Below are positions 1-8,889 of a stretch of DNA of 64,000 nt, piece by piece. A program made the translations under genes and the position numbers. The notes under the pieces were generated by a model. The model saw only the letters and a program-made list of their open reading frames with translations. It had not been told where the DNA came from and ran no database searches. Position 1 is the stretch's first letter, and each line of letters starts with the position of its first letter. The stretch lies in contig NZ_WJXZ01000009.1 in assembly GCF_009668025.1 (NCBI RefSeq), positions 496,001 through 560,000 on the forward strand, in the 5' to 3' direction. This DNA is from Larkinella terrae. Its GTDB lineage: Bacteria > Bacteroidota > Bacteroidia > Cytophagales > Spirosomataceae.

Positions 1-68
1 AGGCCCCAATTTTTCCAATCACGCCTGAAAAAAAGTACCTTTACTTACCACTCACTATCCAGCCTGAA

Positions 69-2639
69 ATGACAGACAGCCGTAGAGAATTTCTGAAAAA
101 AGCCGCCCTGCTAGCCGGTGGCACCAGCCTTTTCGAGGTTTTACCCGATTCGATTCAAAAAGCCCTCGCCATCGATCCCCAGCCGGGCAGCACCTTTCTG
201 GATGCCAAGCACGTTGTCATTCTAATGCAGGAAAACCGCTCGTTCGACCATTGCTACGGTACGCTGCAGGGCGTTCGGGGGTTCAATGATCCGCGGGCGA
301 TTACGCTGCCCAATAAAAATCCGGTCTGGCTCCAAACCAACGGCGCCGGGGAAACCTACGCCCCGTTTCGGCTGAATCTGAAAGATACCAAAGCCACCTG
401 GATGAGTTCGCTGCCGCACTCGTGGACAAATCAGGTGGATGCCCGCAACAACGGAAAATACGATAAGTGGCTGGATTCCAAGCGCTCCGGCCACAAGGAA
501 TACGCCAAAATGCCCCTGACGATGGGCTACTACAACCGCGAAGACATTCCGTTTTATTACGCCCTGGCCGACGCCTTTACGGTTTGCGACCAGAATTTCT
601 GCTCGTCGCTAACGGGCACAACGCCCAACCGGCTTTACCTCTGGACCGGCACGATTCGCGAAAAACCGGAACGGGAATCCAAAGCCAATGTGCGCAACGA
701 AGACGTCGATTACGGCGACGCGGCCCGCTGGACGACCTTCCCCGAACGGCTGGAAGACAACGGAATTTCCTGGAAAATTTACCAGAACGAACTGAGTTTG
801 CCGGTCGGTTTTGAAGGCGAACAGGAAGGCTGGCTGGCCAATTTTACCGACAACCCGATTGAATGGTTCGAGCAATACAACGTCGGTTATTCGGCGGCTT
901 ATCAAAAATACCTAGAAAAACGGGTTGCTGAATTACCAACTGAAATTCAAGCCCTTACCGCTAAAATCAAATCTCTTCCCGAAGCTGACAGCGAAACCGA
1001 CAAACTGAAAAAAGAACTGACCCGGAAGGAAGAAGAGTTAAAAACCGGTCTGCTGCACCGCGAAACCTTCAGCCGGGAAAACTACGAAAAGCTTTCGCAG
1101 CGGTTGAAAAACCTGCACAACAAAGCGTTTACCACCAACAAAAACGACCCCGATTACCATTCACTGACGTCGCTGAAATACCACGATGGCAGCACGGAGC
1201 GCGAGGTGGAAATCCCGAAAGGTGACGTACTGCACCAGTTCCGGGCCGACGTCAAAAACCGTACCCTGCCGACGGTTTCTTGGGTCGTCGCACCCGAAAA
1301 CTTCTCCGACCACCCGGGCGCGGCCTGGTATGGTGCTTGGTACATTTCCGAAATGCTCGACATTCTGACGCAGAACCCGGACGTCTGGAAGAAGACGGTT
1401 TTTATTCTTTGCTACGACGAAAACGACGGGTATTTTGACCACGTTCCGCCTTTCGTTGCCCCCCACCCCGACCAGCCCGAGACCGGCACCACGTCCAAAG
1501 GCATCGACACGGGAATCGAACACGTATTTATGGAACAGGAGCTGAAACGCAAGGGCATCAACGCCAAACGCGAAGCGCGGGCCAGTTCCATCGGGCTCGG
1601 TTACCGCGTTCCGCTCGTGATCGCGTCGCCCTGGAGCCGGGGCGGCATGGTTTCGTCGGAGGTGTTCGATCATACGTCGATTCTCCAGTTTCTGGAAGTT
1701 TTCCTCAACAAGAAAACCGGTAAAAAGATCGAGGAATCCAACATCAGCGCCTGGCGGAGAACGGTTTGCGGGGATTTGACATCTGTATTCCGGCCCTACA
1801 AAGGCGAGAAAATTCCATTGCCTACGTTCGTGGCTAAAAACGAATTTGTCGAAAGCATCCACAAAGCCCAGTTCAAGCAATTACCGGCTGGTTTTAAAGA
1901 ACTTACGAAGGAAGAAATTTCGCAAATCCGACAGTCGCCGATGGCGTCGCCACTCGTTCCGAATCAGGAAAAAGGCGTTCGGGCGGCTTGTGCCTTGCCG
2001 TATCAACTTTACGCCGATGGCAAGTTGAGCGCCGATAAAAAAGCATTCGGGATTACGTTTCAGGCCAAAAAAGACATTTTTGGGGCCAAATCGGCGGGCT
2101 CGCCGTTTACGGTTTACGCGCTGGATTCGTTCCTGACTGCCAGTGAAAAACCGGAACGCGATTTCAAAGTCCGGGATTACGCGGTCACTGCAGGCGACAG
2201 CCTGACCGATAGCTGGCCGCTTGCCGACTTTGAAAAGGAAACTTACCACTTCCGGGTCAATGGCCCGAACGGTTTTTTCCGCGAATACATTGGTGACGTC
2301 AACGACCCGGCGCTGGACATTCTGTGTGACTACCAGCGGACCACGCCACAGAGCAAGCAATTGACCGGTTCGATTGAACTGAAAATCAGCAATCTGGATA
2401 AATCAAAGCCGGTTACTATCGAGGTCAAGGACAATGCTTACAAAACCGGTACGAAGACGAAAGCGATTGCCAAAGGCAGTCAGGCGAGTCTGGTGCTGGA
2501 TTTGGGCAAGAGTTTTGGCTGGTACGATTTCAGCGTGAAAGTTTCCGGAAGTACGGTTTTTGAAAAGCGGTTTGCGGGCCACGTCGAAACCGGGAAACCG
2601 AGTTTTACGGACCCGGTGATGGGCGGGACGATCGTTTAG
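69..2639 (+). CDS. plcC: Phosphocholine-specific phospholipase C (Tat-exported)
   Basis: Predicted to hydrolyse phosphatidylcholine or sphingomyelin to a diacylglycerol or ceramide and phosphocholine outside the cytoplasm. The N terminus is a twin-arginine signal (SRREFLKK, residues 4-11), as in Pseudomonas PlcH/PlcN. The phosphoesterase core starts with the metal-site motif QENRSFDH (residues 54-61). Two short beta domains of the DUF756 type fill roughly residues 640-856. At 856 residues it is longer than the Pseudomonas enzymes, partly because of a Lys/Glu-rich coiled-coil-like insert at about residues 280-330. A -7-like TACCTTTA lies at 36-43, leaving a short leader. A terminator follows the gene and no partner gene is adjacent, so it is probably monocistronic. 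The family call is firm; substrate preference is not visible. Confidence 0.93.
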   Translation: MTDSRREFLKKAALLAGGTSLFEVLPDSIQKALAIDPQPGSTFLDAKHVVILMQENRSFDHCYGTLQGVRGFNDPRAITLPNKNPVWLQTNGAGETYAPFRLNLKDTKATWMSSLPHSWTNQVDARNNGKYDKWLDSKRSGHKEYAKMPLTMGYYNREDIPFYYALADAFTVCDQNFCSSLTGTTPNRLYLWTGTIREKPERESKANVRNEDVDYGDAARWTTFPERLEDNGISWKIYQNELSLPVGFEGEQEGWLANFTDNPIEWFEQYNVGYSAAYQKYLEKRVAELPTEIQALTAKIKSLPEADSETDKLKKELTRKEEELKTGLLHRETFSRENYEKLSQRLKNLHNKAFTTNKNDPDYHSLTSLKYHDGSTEREVEIPKGDVLHQFRADVKNRTLPTVSWVVAPENFSDHPGAAWYGAWYISEMLDILTQNPDVWKKTVFILCYDENDGYFDHVPPFVAPHPDQPETGTTSKGIDTGIEHVFMEQELKRKGINAKREARASSIGLGYRVPLVIASPWSRGGMVSSEVFDHTSILQFLEVFLNKKTGKKIEESNISAWRRTVCGDLTSVFRPYKGEKIPLPTFVAKNEFVESIHKAQFKQLPAGFKELTKEEISQIRQSPMASPLVPNQEKGVRAACALPYQLYADGKLSADKKAFGITFQAKKDIFGAKSAGSPFTVYALDSFLTASEKPERDFKVRDYAVTAGDSLTDSWPLADFEKETYHFRVNGPNGFFREYIGDVNDPALDILCDYQRTTPQSKQLTGSIELKISNLDKSKPVTIEVKDNAYKTGTKTKAIAKGSQASLVLDLGKSFGWYDFSVKVSGSTVFEKRFAGHVETGKPSFTDPVMGGTIV

Positions 2640-2659
2640 TGTATTACCTGGCAACTGAG

Positions 2660-2689
2660 AGTGGGCGGAGAAAACCGTCCACTTTTTTT
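2660..2689 (+). terminator. Rho-independent terminator after the phospholipase gene
   Basis: A nine-pair stem (AGTGGGCGG at 2660-2668 with CCGTCCACT at 2675-2683, one G-T wobble) and a six-base loop run into a stretch of seven T. It begins 20 bases after the stop codon of the phospholipase gene. Confidence 0.8.
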
Positions 2690-2746
2690 GCGCCTTTTAT
2701 TCTTCCAACTGTGAATCCAGCTAGTATATCTCCTTTCAAATCGACT

Positions 2747-2908
2747 TTTGGTCGCGTATCGCCTGAATGTTTGTAGCAGGAAACCCGCCAAACGCATTCT
2801 TTTTTGGTCGCGTAGCGATCGAACGCGTGGGAGGTTCGATCGCTACGCGACCGCTGTGAAGTGCTTGGGATATTCGCATTTCTACAAACATTTGGTCGCA
2901 ATGCGACC
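2747..2908. repeat. Nested palindromic intergenic element, copy 1
   Basis: The gene-free stretch 2640-3001 is largely this structure. A perfect 19-bp inverted repeat (2806-2824 with 2834-2852, nine-base loop) is built on GGTCGCGTAGCGATC. It is enclosed by an outer pair, ATGTTTGTAG at 2767-2776 and CTACAAACAT at 2882-2891. The outermost parts are again GGTCGC words, including the small palindrome GGTCGCA-A-TGCGACC at 2894-2908. A second copy with the same order of parts lies at 13636-13788. There is no reading frame for a transposase, so it resembles a REP/BIME or MITE-type element mobilised in trans; that is inference. Confidence 0.75.
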
Positions 2909-3001
2909 GTAAAATCTGGATTTTCCTGACTATTTTGGGAGATTTGGAGTCGGATTAGAAACGACTTATTACATTAATTAAAGCACCCTATCCCCTTAAA
3001 A

Positions 3002-4231
3002 ATGAATTTTCGTGTATTTACCATTCTGCTTTTTTCACTAATCATTTTGCAATCCGTCCGCGCGCAGAAAAACGCTCCGGGAAATTCGCCCACGGCGGAG
3101 CGGGAATACCTGGTGCAAACGCTGGTGCGCATTGCCGACCCGGTTTTGGTTTCGCTGAGTCAGAACCAGTTGCGGGCCAAAATGCCGATCGAATCATCGG
3201 GTACGGAGCGGGAAAAATACACGCATCTGGAGGCCTTTGGCCGTTTGCTGGCCGGAATGGCGCCCTGGCTCGAACTCGGGCCGGACGAAACCGCCGAGGG
3301 CAAGCTGCGGAAAAAATACATCGACCTGACACTGGTTGCTTTACGGAATGCCACGGACCCGAAATCGCCGGATTTCCTGAATTTTAACAAGGGCGGCCAA
3401 CCCGTGGTCGATGCGGCTTTTTTCGCGCAGGGCCTGCTGCGGGCACCCACCCAGCTCTGGAACCGGCTCGACGCAACGTCGAAAGCAAACGTTATTGCCG
3501 CGCTAAAGTCGTCCCGGTCCGTCACACCCTATTACAATAACTGGCTGCTTTTCAGTGCCGAAGTCGAAGCGGCTTTGCTGAAATTCGACGGAAATTACGA
3601 CCGGATGCGAATTGATTACGCCCTGAAATCGCATCAATTGTGGTACAAAGGCGACGGGACGTATGGTGACGGTCCCTCCTTTCACTGGGATTATTACAAC
3701 AGCTTTGTCATTCAGCCGATGCTGCTGGACGTTCTGAAAACGCTGGTGGATGCCGTGCCAAATCCGTCGATTAAAAAGGAATACGAAACCGCATTGTCCC
3801 GCGCGCAACGCTACGCCGAAGTGCAGGAAAGCCTGATTTCGCCGGAAGGCACCTATCCGCCCCTGGGCCGGTCGCTGGCCTACCGGTTTGGTGCGTTCCA
3901 GGTACTTTCGCAGGTCGCGTTGCTGAAAGCGCTTCCCGACGGTCTGGAACCGCAACAGGTACGGGCGGCTTTGTATACGCTTATCAAAAAACAGGTGGAA
4001 GCGCCCGGAACTTTCGACGCCAACGGCTGGCTGCAAATCGGTCTGTACGGCCACCAGCCGCAGGTTGGGGAAACCTATATTTCAACCGGCAGTCTGTATC
4101 TCTGTTCGGAAGCGTTTCTGATGCTGGGCTTGCCCGCCAGCGATGCGTTCTGGACTGGGCCGGACAAAGACTGGACGTCAAAACGAATCTGGAAGGGGGA
4201 AAATATTCCGGTTAAACACGCGAAAGATTGA
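3002..4231 (+). CDS. DUF2264 family exported protein
   Basis: A 409-residue protein with a signal peptide (cut near residue 21, after VRAQ). The rest matches the DUF2264 pattern: an all-helical (alpha/alpha)-toroid-like fold with the GRLLAGMAPWLEL region at residues 80-92 and the YYNNWLLFSAEVEAALL segment near residue 180. Family members sit in polysaccharide-degradation gene sets of Bacteroidota and are suspected to be glycosidases or lyases, but no reaction is assigned here. It stands alone on the plus strand and converges with the antiporter gene, nine bases away. Confidence 0.85.
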   Translation: MNFRVFTILLFSLIILQSVRAQKNAPGNSPTAEREYLVQTLVRIADPVLVSLSQNQLRAKMPIESSGTEREKYTHLEAFGRLLAGMAPWLELGPDETAEGKLRKKYIDLTLVALRNATDPKSPDFLNFNKGGQPVVDAAFFAQGLLRAPTQLWNRLDATSKANVIAALKSSRSVTPYYNNWLLFSAEVEAALLKFDGNYDRMRIDYALKSHQLWYKGDGTYGDGPSFHWDYYNSFVIQPMLLDVLKTLVDAVPNPSIKKEYETALSRAQRYAEVQESLISPEGTYPPLGRSLAYRFGAFQVLSQVALLKALPDGLEPQQVRAALYTLIKKQVEAPGTFDANGWLQIGLYGHQPQVGETYISTGSLYLCSEAFLMLGLPASDAFWTGPDKDWTSKRIWKGENIPVKHAKD

Positions 4232-4240
4232 ACGGGCGGT

Positions 4241-5527
4241 TTATGACTTTTCGGTTGAATCCCCCATTTTCAAAAACCGCACCAGAAACGGCAGGCTCAA
4301 CCCCTGAACCACCAGGGTAATTAACACCACGACGACAGAGAGAAAAATCAGCGTATTTCGCTCCGGGAACGCCTTGCCTTCGTCCAGCGTCAGCGGCAAT
4401 GCCAGCGCCGACGCCAGGGAAACGATGCCCCGCATGCCCGCCCAGCCGATGACCAGCGCATCCCGCCAGTCGATTTTTTCGTCGGTGTAAAACCGGAACC
4501 TGCCCTGCCGCTGCGGAAAAAGTTTGCGCTTGTTGATGGCTTTTTCCAGGTTATTGTTGTGACCAAACACCCACCACATTCGGATGATCAGCATGATAAT
4601 GCTAATCAGGAAGCTAAAACCAATCAGGGGTAAAATCTCGTCGTGATCAATGCTTTTGACCACCTGCGGAAACTGCAGCCCGATCAGAATAAAAACCAGG
4701 CCGTTGAGCAGGAAAATGATGACGTCCCAAAACGACTTGTTCTGATTTTTGACCGAAGTCGGAAACAGCCGGTTGGTGTATTGCGAGAGCGTAATGCCCA
4801 GCACCACCACCGCCAGCACCCCCGAAACGTGGACTTCCTCGGCCAGCAGGTACGCGATAAACGGCGAAACCGCCATCGCACTGATCGCAATCAGGCTGTT
4901 GCCGTAGACCCGGCGCAGAAAATACGCAAGCACCAGTCCGAACAGGATTCCCACGCCAACCCCGCCGATAACAACGATCAGAAACTGGAAATAGGCGTTA
5001 AAAAAGCGAAAACCGGCTCCGGCAATGGCAGCCACGGCAAACCGGTAGGCAATCAGGCCGGAGGCATCGTTCACCAGACTTTCTCCTTCCAGAATCGTCA
5101 GCGTCCGGTGCGAAAGGCCCAGGCCCTTGGTAACGTTGGTCGCGGCAACGGCGTCGGGCGGGGAAAGAATGGCGCCCAGCGCAAATGCCATCGGCCAGTT
5201 CAGTTCGGGAATGAGGTAATGTGTCGTAACGGCGATGGCCGTGGTGGTCAGAAAAACCAGCGAAATCGCGAGTGAACTGACGGTGGGCCAGTTATTGCGC
5301 AATTCCTTGAACGAGATATTAAAAGCCGCATCGTGCAGCAACGGAGGCAGAAAAATCAGAAAAACGACTTCCGGATTTAATGTAATGGCCGGGATGCCCG
5401 GCAGATAACCGATACCGATGCCCGCCAGCACCAGCAAAATCGGATACGGAATTTTAATTCGGGTAGCGACCGCCGACAACACAATCATGATCGCCATGAT
5501 GAACAAAACGATACTGTAGTTTTCCAT
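4241..5527 (-). CDS. Na+/H+ antiporter, CPA1/NhaP family
   Basis: A 428-residue inner-membrane protein with about 12 hydrophobic segments. It has the CPA1 signatures: ALGAILSPPDAVAA in the fifth/sixth helix region and ILEGESLVNDASGL, which carries the Asn-Asp ion-binding pair. It is expected to exchange cytoplasmic Na+ (or K+) for protons in pH and salt homeostasis. The length lacks the long C-terminal regulatory tail of many NhaP proteins; only a short cytoplasmic end follows the last helix. A 7-bp-period inverted repeat (5531-5632) begins three bases upstream of its start codon, so its promoter must lie within or beyond that structure. Confidence 0.92.
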   Translation of the reverse strand: MENYSIVLFIMAIMIVLSAVATRIKIPYPILLVLAGIGIGYLPGIPAITLNPEVVFLIFLPPLLHDAAFNISFKELRNNWPTVSSLAISLVFLTTTAIAVTTHYLIPELNWPMAFALGAILSPPDAVAATNVTKGLGLSHRTLTILEGESLVNDASGLIAYRFAVAAIAGAGFRFFNAYFQFLIVVIGGVGVGILFGLVLAYFLRRVYGNSLIAISAMAVSPFIAYLLAEEVHVSGVLAVVVLGITLSQYTNRLFPTSVKNQNKSFWDVIIFLLNGLVFILIGLQFPQVVKSIDHDEILPLIGFSFLISIIMLIIRMWWVFGHNNNLEKAINKRKLFPQRQGRFRFYTDEKIDWRDALVIGWAGMRGIVSLASALALPLTLDEGKAFPERNTLIFLSVVVVLITLVVQGLSLPFLVRFLKMGDSTEKS

Positions 5528-5530
5528 TCG

Positions 5531-5632
5531 GTTTTCGGTTCATAGTTTACGGTTTATGGTTTGCGGTGGTTCGATCTATCCTGGTCAAACTGTAAACCGA
5601 AAACCGTAAGCTACAAACCATAAACTGAAAAC
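5531..5632. repeat. Heptad inverted repeat A
   Basis: Both arms are tandem seven-base words. The left arm (5531-5565) is five in-phase words fitting GTTTnnG with small deviations. The right arm (5584-5632) is seven in-phase words fitting nnnAAAC, roughly the reverse complement. The arms can pair into a long imperfect hairpin around a centre near 5575. It lies between the antiporter start and the terminator of the upstream oxidoreductase gene. Confidence 0.7.
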
Positions 5633-5633
5633 T

Positions 5634-5663
5634 AAAAATGGCCCGCATTTGCATACGGGCCAT
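5634..5663 (-). terminator. Rho-independent terminator of the Gfo/Idh/MocA gene
   Basis: Read on the minus strand, an eight-pair stem (ATGGCCCG with CGGGCCAT, 5638-5645 and 5656-5663) with a ten-base loop is followed by TTTTT. It ends 27 bases beyond the stop codon of the oxidoreductase gene. Confidence 0.8.
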
Positions 5664-5689
5664 CGTTCGGGAGCAAATAAAACGGAATT

Positions 5690-7150
5690 TCAGGATTTTG
5701 TCGCCACCGTATTTCCTTTTTTAAGCGTGCCGGGGCTTTTCTTACCGGTTCCGGGCTTTTTACCGGACGAAACCGAAGGGTTTTTCTGCGTCATCGTCAC
5801 CGGGTCCCAGTGCACCACTTTATTTTCGAAATAACTTTCGTTGCAGGCCAGAACCGGGGCGGCTGCGCGGAAACCGAAAACCGGGTCTTCGACGGTTCCC
5901 TGACTGCCCACCCGCACGTTCGCGAAAAAGTCGCCGAAGTGTTTGGCGTGGGCATCGTCGTCTTTCGGCGCTTCGAACTTGATTTCCTTAACGGGTTCGG
6001 CGGTGCGGGTTTCGGGCGGATATTTGGCGTCGTATTCCTCCACGAATTTCTTCTGGACGTCCTCCGTGAACGTAAAAAAGCTGTCGTAGTTGCCGTAACC
6101 GGGCGCAATAGGCAGTTTTTTCTTGGTCAGGATCAGGTTGTTTTCCGAGAATTCGACCGTGCCTTCGTTGCCGATAATTCGCGTCACGTTGCTGATTTTG
6201 CCGGCATTGGCGAAGTTGACGCGCAACACCATCTGGAACGCTTCGTGCTGATCGGTTTTCGGATAATCCATGATGCTCGTCATCACATCCGGTACATCCC
6301 GGTGCTCTTTCCAGTAGGCCAGGTTGCCGGACGAATAAACCCGGGTCGGGCCCAGCGTATTGGTCACAAAATGAACGCCCGTAATCAGGTGAATGAACAG
6401 GTCACCAGCGACACCCGTACCGTAATCCCTGAAATTCCGCCAGCGGAAAAACCGGATCGGGTCGAACGGGCGTTTGGGCGCGTCGCCCAGAAACCGGTCC
6501 CAATCGACGGTCTGGGGCGTTGCATCCGGCGGAACCGAGTAGTTCCAGGCCCCAATGGCGTTAAACCGGTCGTTGTTGGATTCGATGTAATTGATCTGCC
6601 CGATGTCACCGGCGGCAATCATCCGCTTGGCTTCCTTGAACGACGCACTGCTGATGCGCTGGCTGCCTACCTGCATGGTTTTTCCCGATTTCTTCCAGGC
6701 ATCGATCACAGCCTTGCCCTCGTTCAGGTGCTGCACCATCGGTTTTTCGCAGTAAACGTGCTTCCCGGCTTTCAGGGCCGCTATCGTGATGTGGTCGTGC
6801 CAGTGGTCGGGTGTAACGATCAAAACCGCGTCAACATCCGGCCGGGCCAGAATCTCGCGGTAATCGCGGGTCGTAAACAGTTGCTGCCCAAAAGCCGTCC
6901 GGGCGTGTTCGAGCCGACCGGAGTACAGGTCACAAACGGCCACCAGTTCCACATCCGGGTTTCGCAAAGCCGCCTGTGTATCGTAATTGCCCTGAATCCC
7001 CATGCCGATGGTGGCAATCCGGATTTTGTCGTTGGGGCTGATCTTTTTCAGATCACGAATGATATTGAAAGGTTTTGCGACACTCTGCGTGGCAATCAGC
7101 GCCGAAGCCGCTGTCACCCCTCTGATAAAGTCGCGACGATTGGAATTCAT
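5690..7150 (-). CDS. Gfo/Idh/MocA family NAD(P)-dependent oxidoreductase, exported
   Basis: A 486-residue dehydrogenase-type protein with a Tat-like leader (NRRDFIRGVTAASAL, residues 4-18). The Rossmann region carries IRIATIGMGIQG near residues 43-54, and the family's catalytic-lysine motif follows as CEKPM. The C-terminal alpha/beta domain is complete. A Ser/Lys/Gly-rich tail (about the last 25 residues) extends beyond the usual family end. Exported members in Cytophagales act, by inference, on sugars or sugar acids released from plant polymers, with NAD(P) bound before Tat export. The long open frame opposite it (5810-7306) is an antisense shadow. Terminators at both ends make it a single-gene transcript. 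Confidence 0.92.
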   Translation of the reverse strand: MNSNRRDFIRGVTAASALIATQSVAKPFNIIRDLKKISPNDKIRIATIGMGIQGNYDTQAALRNPDVELVAVCDLYSGRLEHARTAFGQQLFTTRDYREILARPDVDAVLIVTPDHWHDHITIAALKAGKHVYCEKPMVQHLNEGKAVIDAWKKSGKTMQVGSQRISSASFKEAKRMIAAGDIGQINYIESNNDRFNAIGAWNYSVPPDATPQTVDWDRFLGDAPKRPFDPIRFFRWRNFRDYGTGVAGDLFIHLITGVHFVTNTLGPTRVYSSGNLAYWKEHRDVPDVMTSIMDYPKTDQHEAFQMVLRVNFANAGKISNVTRIIGNEGTVEFSENNLILTKKKLPIAPGYGNYDSFFTFTEDVQKKFVEEYDAKYPPETRTAEPVKEIKFEAPKDDDAHAKHFGDFFANVRVGSQGTVEDPVFGFRAAAPVLACNESYFENKVVHWDPVTMTQKNPSVSSGKKPGTGKKSPGTLKKGNTVATKS

Positions 7151-7173
7151 GGAATAGTTGGGTTATCAATGTC

Positions 7174-7213
7174 AAAAAAAAGCACATTTACGTTTCAATA
7201 TACGCAAATGTGC
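7174..7213 (-). terminator. Rho-independent terminator downstream of the TPR/Ppx-like gene
   Basis: On the minus strand a twelve-pair stem with one wobble (7202-7213 with 7182-7193, GCACATTT core) and an eight-base loop is followed directly by eight T. It lies about 40 bases after the stop at 7254 and separates that gene from the oxidoreductase. Confidence 0.85.
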
Positions 7214-7253
7214 CGAAAAGGGCCTAACAAAATCGCACAATTAACCGCAACTC

Positions 7254-8678
7254 CTACCGAGTATACAAGGCGCCTTTGGCAATGGTCGATTCGTATTCAC
7301 CACTGATGGTTTCCAGAAATTTACCGGTTACCCAGCCGATGTCTGAATTTCGGATAAACACAAACCGCTTCGGGGCCGTGGGAGTCGAATAGGTTTTCAT
7401 GATGGATTCCAGCCATAATGCCCCGGCAATCAGCTGCTTTTCACTGACCTGATCGCGAACCGTAGCAATTTCCTGCTCGGCTTTGGTCCGGATTCCCGCG
7501 TCGGCTATCTCTTTCACGTTGGGGTGCGTCAGGGCGTTGTAATCTTCCATGACCAGCTTCCGGAATCGCTCGACATCGTCCATCGAAATGGCCACCGCCG
7601 TGGTACCGGTTTTTTCCGGATGCAGGTACGTCACCAAAGCCCAGGCCACGTCGCCCCCCAAACCGACCGTCCGGCGCTTCTGCAAACCGGCGTTACTGCT
7701 CTTAAATCGGTAAGCCAGCTCCGTATCGGCAATAATTTTAACCACCCGTGGCGCTTCCTTTCGAAAAGCATCACTGCTCAGGGACCGTTTGTTTTCTATC
7801 TGGTTCACCAGCGTGTTGGTCCCCACCGGCATTTCAATCGGATGGAACGTCTTATCGGCGTCAAAATAACCGCCAAGCGTTACGTCAGAGCCAATATTGA
7901 GTGAGGAAGTACTTGGCCAGACCTTGCGGGGAATGGAACCGACGGTAAATAATTCGGCTTCGCGGTTCAGCGAAAGTGTAGTGTCGATGCGGAGATTACC
8001 GTTCGGTAACGCGCGCGACAACTGGTCGTATAGCATCTTTTTGGTTGCCGGGGTTTTGGCCAGTCCTTCCTTCATCTCGTTGCTGAACACGATAAAAATC
8101 CGCTCGTTCGGAATGTTGTAGCGACTGATGGAATCCAGGCAAACCCGCAGCGCGTCCTGTCCAGCTTTCAGCGATTTACCGGCATCGGCGACCAAACTGA
8201 CGTTGGGAACCTCGATCCGGGTTTTGATATCTTTCTCGTAAAAATCGCTTTCGTACCGCGTTTTGAATATCGCCAGCTTAACGTCCGACGCCCCAAATTG
8301 AATTCCGGCGTAGAGGTTTTTACCGGAAATATCGCGAATCAGTTCATTGACGCCCCAGGCGCTGGCCACATACCGCAGTCTCTCGTAGCGAGTCCGGGCG
8401 ATTTTCAGGTAATGATCCGCAAGAGTGTTGTCCCCATTTTCGTAATACGCCAGCCCCAGCGACTCACAGGCGACGGCTTCCCAATACGGATTGACTCCGC
8501 GAACTGCCGGCAAGGCCCGCTCCAGCAGGTTGATCGCGTCCTGCGGTTTGTCCAACGCCCGGAGTGTGTTGGCGAGTTTCGTGTAGCGAATGGCCTGAAC
8601 CACACTGGTGGCTTTTTGGGCAAACGCCGAATTCAACAGAAAAAGCAGGAGGCAGGACAGGGAAAAGATTCGTTTCAT
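7254..8678 (-). CDS. Secreted TPR protein with a degenerate Ppx/GppA-like domain
   Basis: A 474-residue protein with a signal peptide (cut after AFAQ, residue 21), then two TPR-like helical hairpins (about residues 27-100). A region laid out like an exopolyphosphatase/GppA ASKHA domain follows: a phosphate-1-like strand AGIQFGASDVKLAIF (124-138), a segment resembling the SGxEEA region (236-250), a phosphate-2-like NIGSDVTLGG (261-270), a Gly-Thr loop IEMPVGTNTL, and VGLGGDVAWAL (338-348). Active Ppx/GppA proteins have DxGSNS and DIGGGS at these sites, so the acidic and glycine residues are altered. It may bind a phosphorylated ligand without hydrolysing it. The domain call rests on motif order only. 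Confidence 0.6.
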   Translation of the reverse strand: MKRIFSLSCLLLFLLNSAFAQKATSVVQAIRYTKLANTLRALDKPQDAINLLERALPAVRGVNPYWEAVACESLGLAYYENGDNTLADHYLKIARTRYERLRYVASAWGVNELIRDISGKNLYAGIQFGASDVKLAIFKTRYESDFYEKDIKTRIEVPNVSLVADAGKSLKAGQDALRVCLDSISRYNIPNERIFIVFSNEMKEGLAKTPATKKMLYDQLSRALPNGNLRIDTTLSLNREAELFTVGSIPRKVWPSTSSLNIGSDVTLGGYFDADKTFHPIEMPVGTNTLVNQIENKRSLSSDAFRKEAPRVVKIIADTELAYRFKSSNAGLQKRRTVGLGGDVAWALVTYLHPEKTGTTAVAISMDDVERFRKLVMEDYNALTHPNVKEIADAGIRTKAEQEIATVRDQVSEKQLIAGALWLESIMKTYSTPTAPKRFVFIRNSDIGWVTGKFLETISGEYESTIAKGALYTR

Positions 8679-8793
8679 ACGTTTGTGAGCGTAAAAGGTT
8701 ACACCATGTTTCCGATGTTGAATTATCGGCTACATATATACGTACGAAGACTGGAAAACGATTTGGGATAGGCTGGAGGAAATGGTCTGGGAA

Positions 8794-8886
8794 AATGATA
8801 AATTACAAATGATATCCGCCGAATGTAGAAGTGCGGATTGCCAGACACTTTTACATTCGGCATTCATCATTTGTAATTTGACATTC
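8794..8886. repeat. Heptad inverted repeat B
   Basis: The left arm (8794-8828) has five in-phase seven-base words fitting AATgnnn. The right arm (8852-8886) has five words fitting nnCATTn. The arms pair with each other and the structure ends three bases before the emrB stop codon. It shares the word pair GCCGAATGTA with repeat F at 42180-42260. Confidence 0.7.
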
Positions 8887-8889
8887 CTT

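Noticed and set aside
1161-1880. A 239-codon open frame on the minus strand
   Set aside because: Antisense to the phospholipase coding region; no family pattern.
2640-3001. CRISPR-like array
   Set aside because: The GGTCGC words are palindromic, unevenly spaced and without unique spacers of constant length. It is a nested palindrome, not an array.
5810-7306. A 498-codon open frame on the plus strand
   Set aside because: It lies antisense to the Gfo/Idh/MocA gene, whose product has clear family motifs. The antisense product shows no recognisable domain and is a codon-bias shadow.
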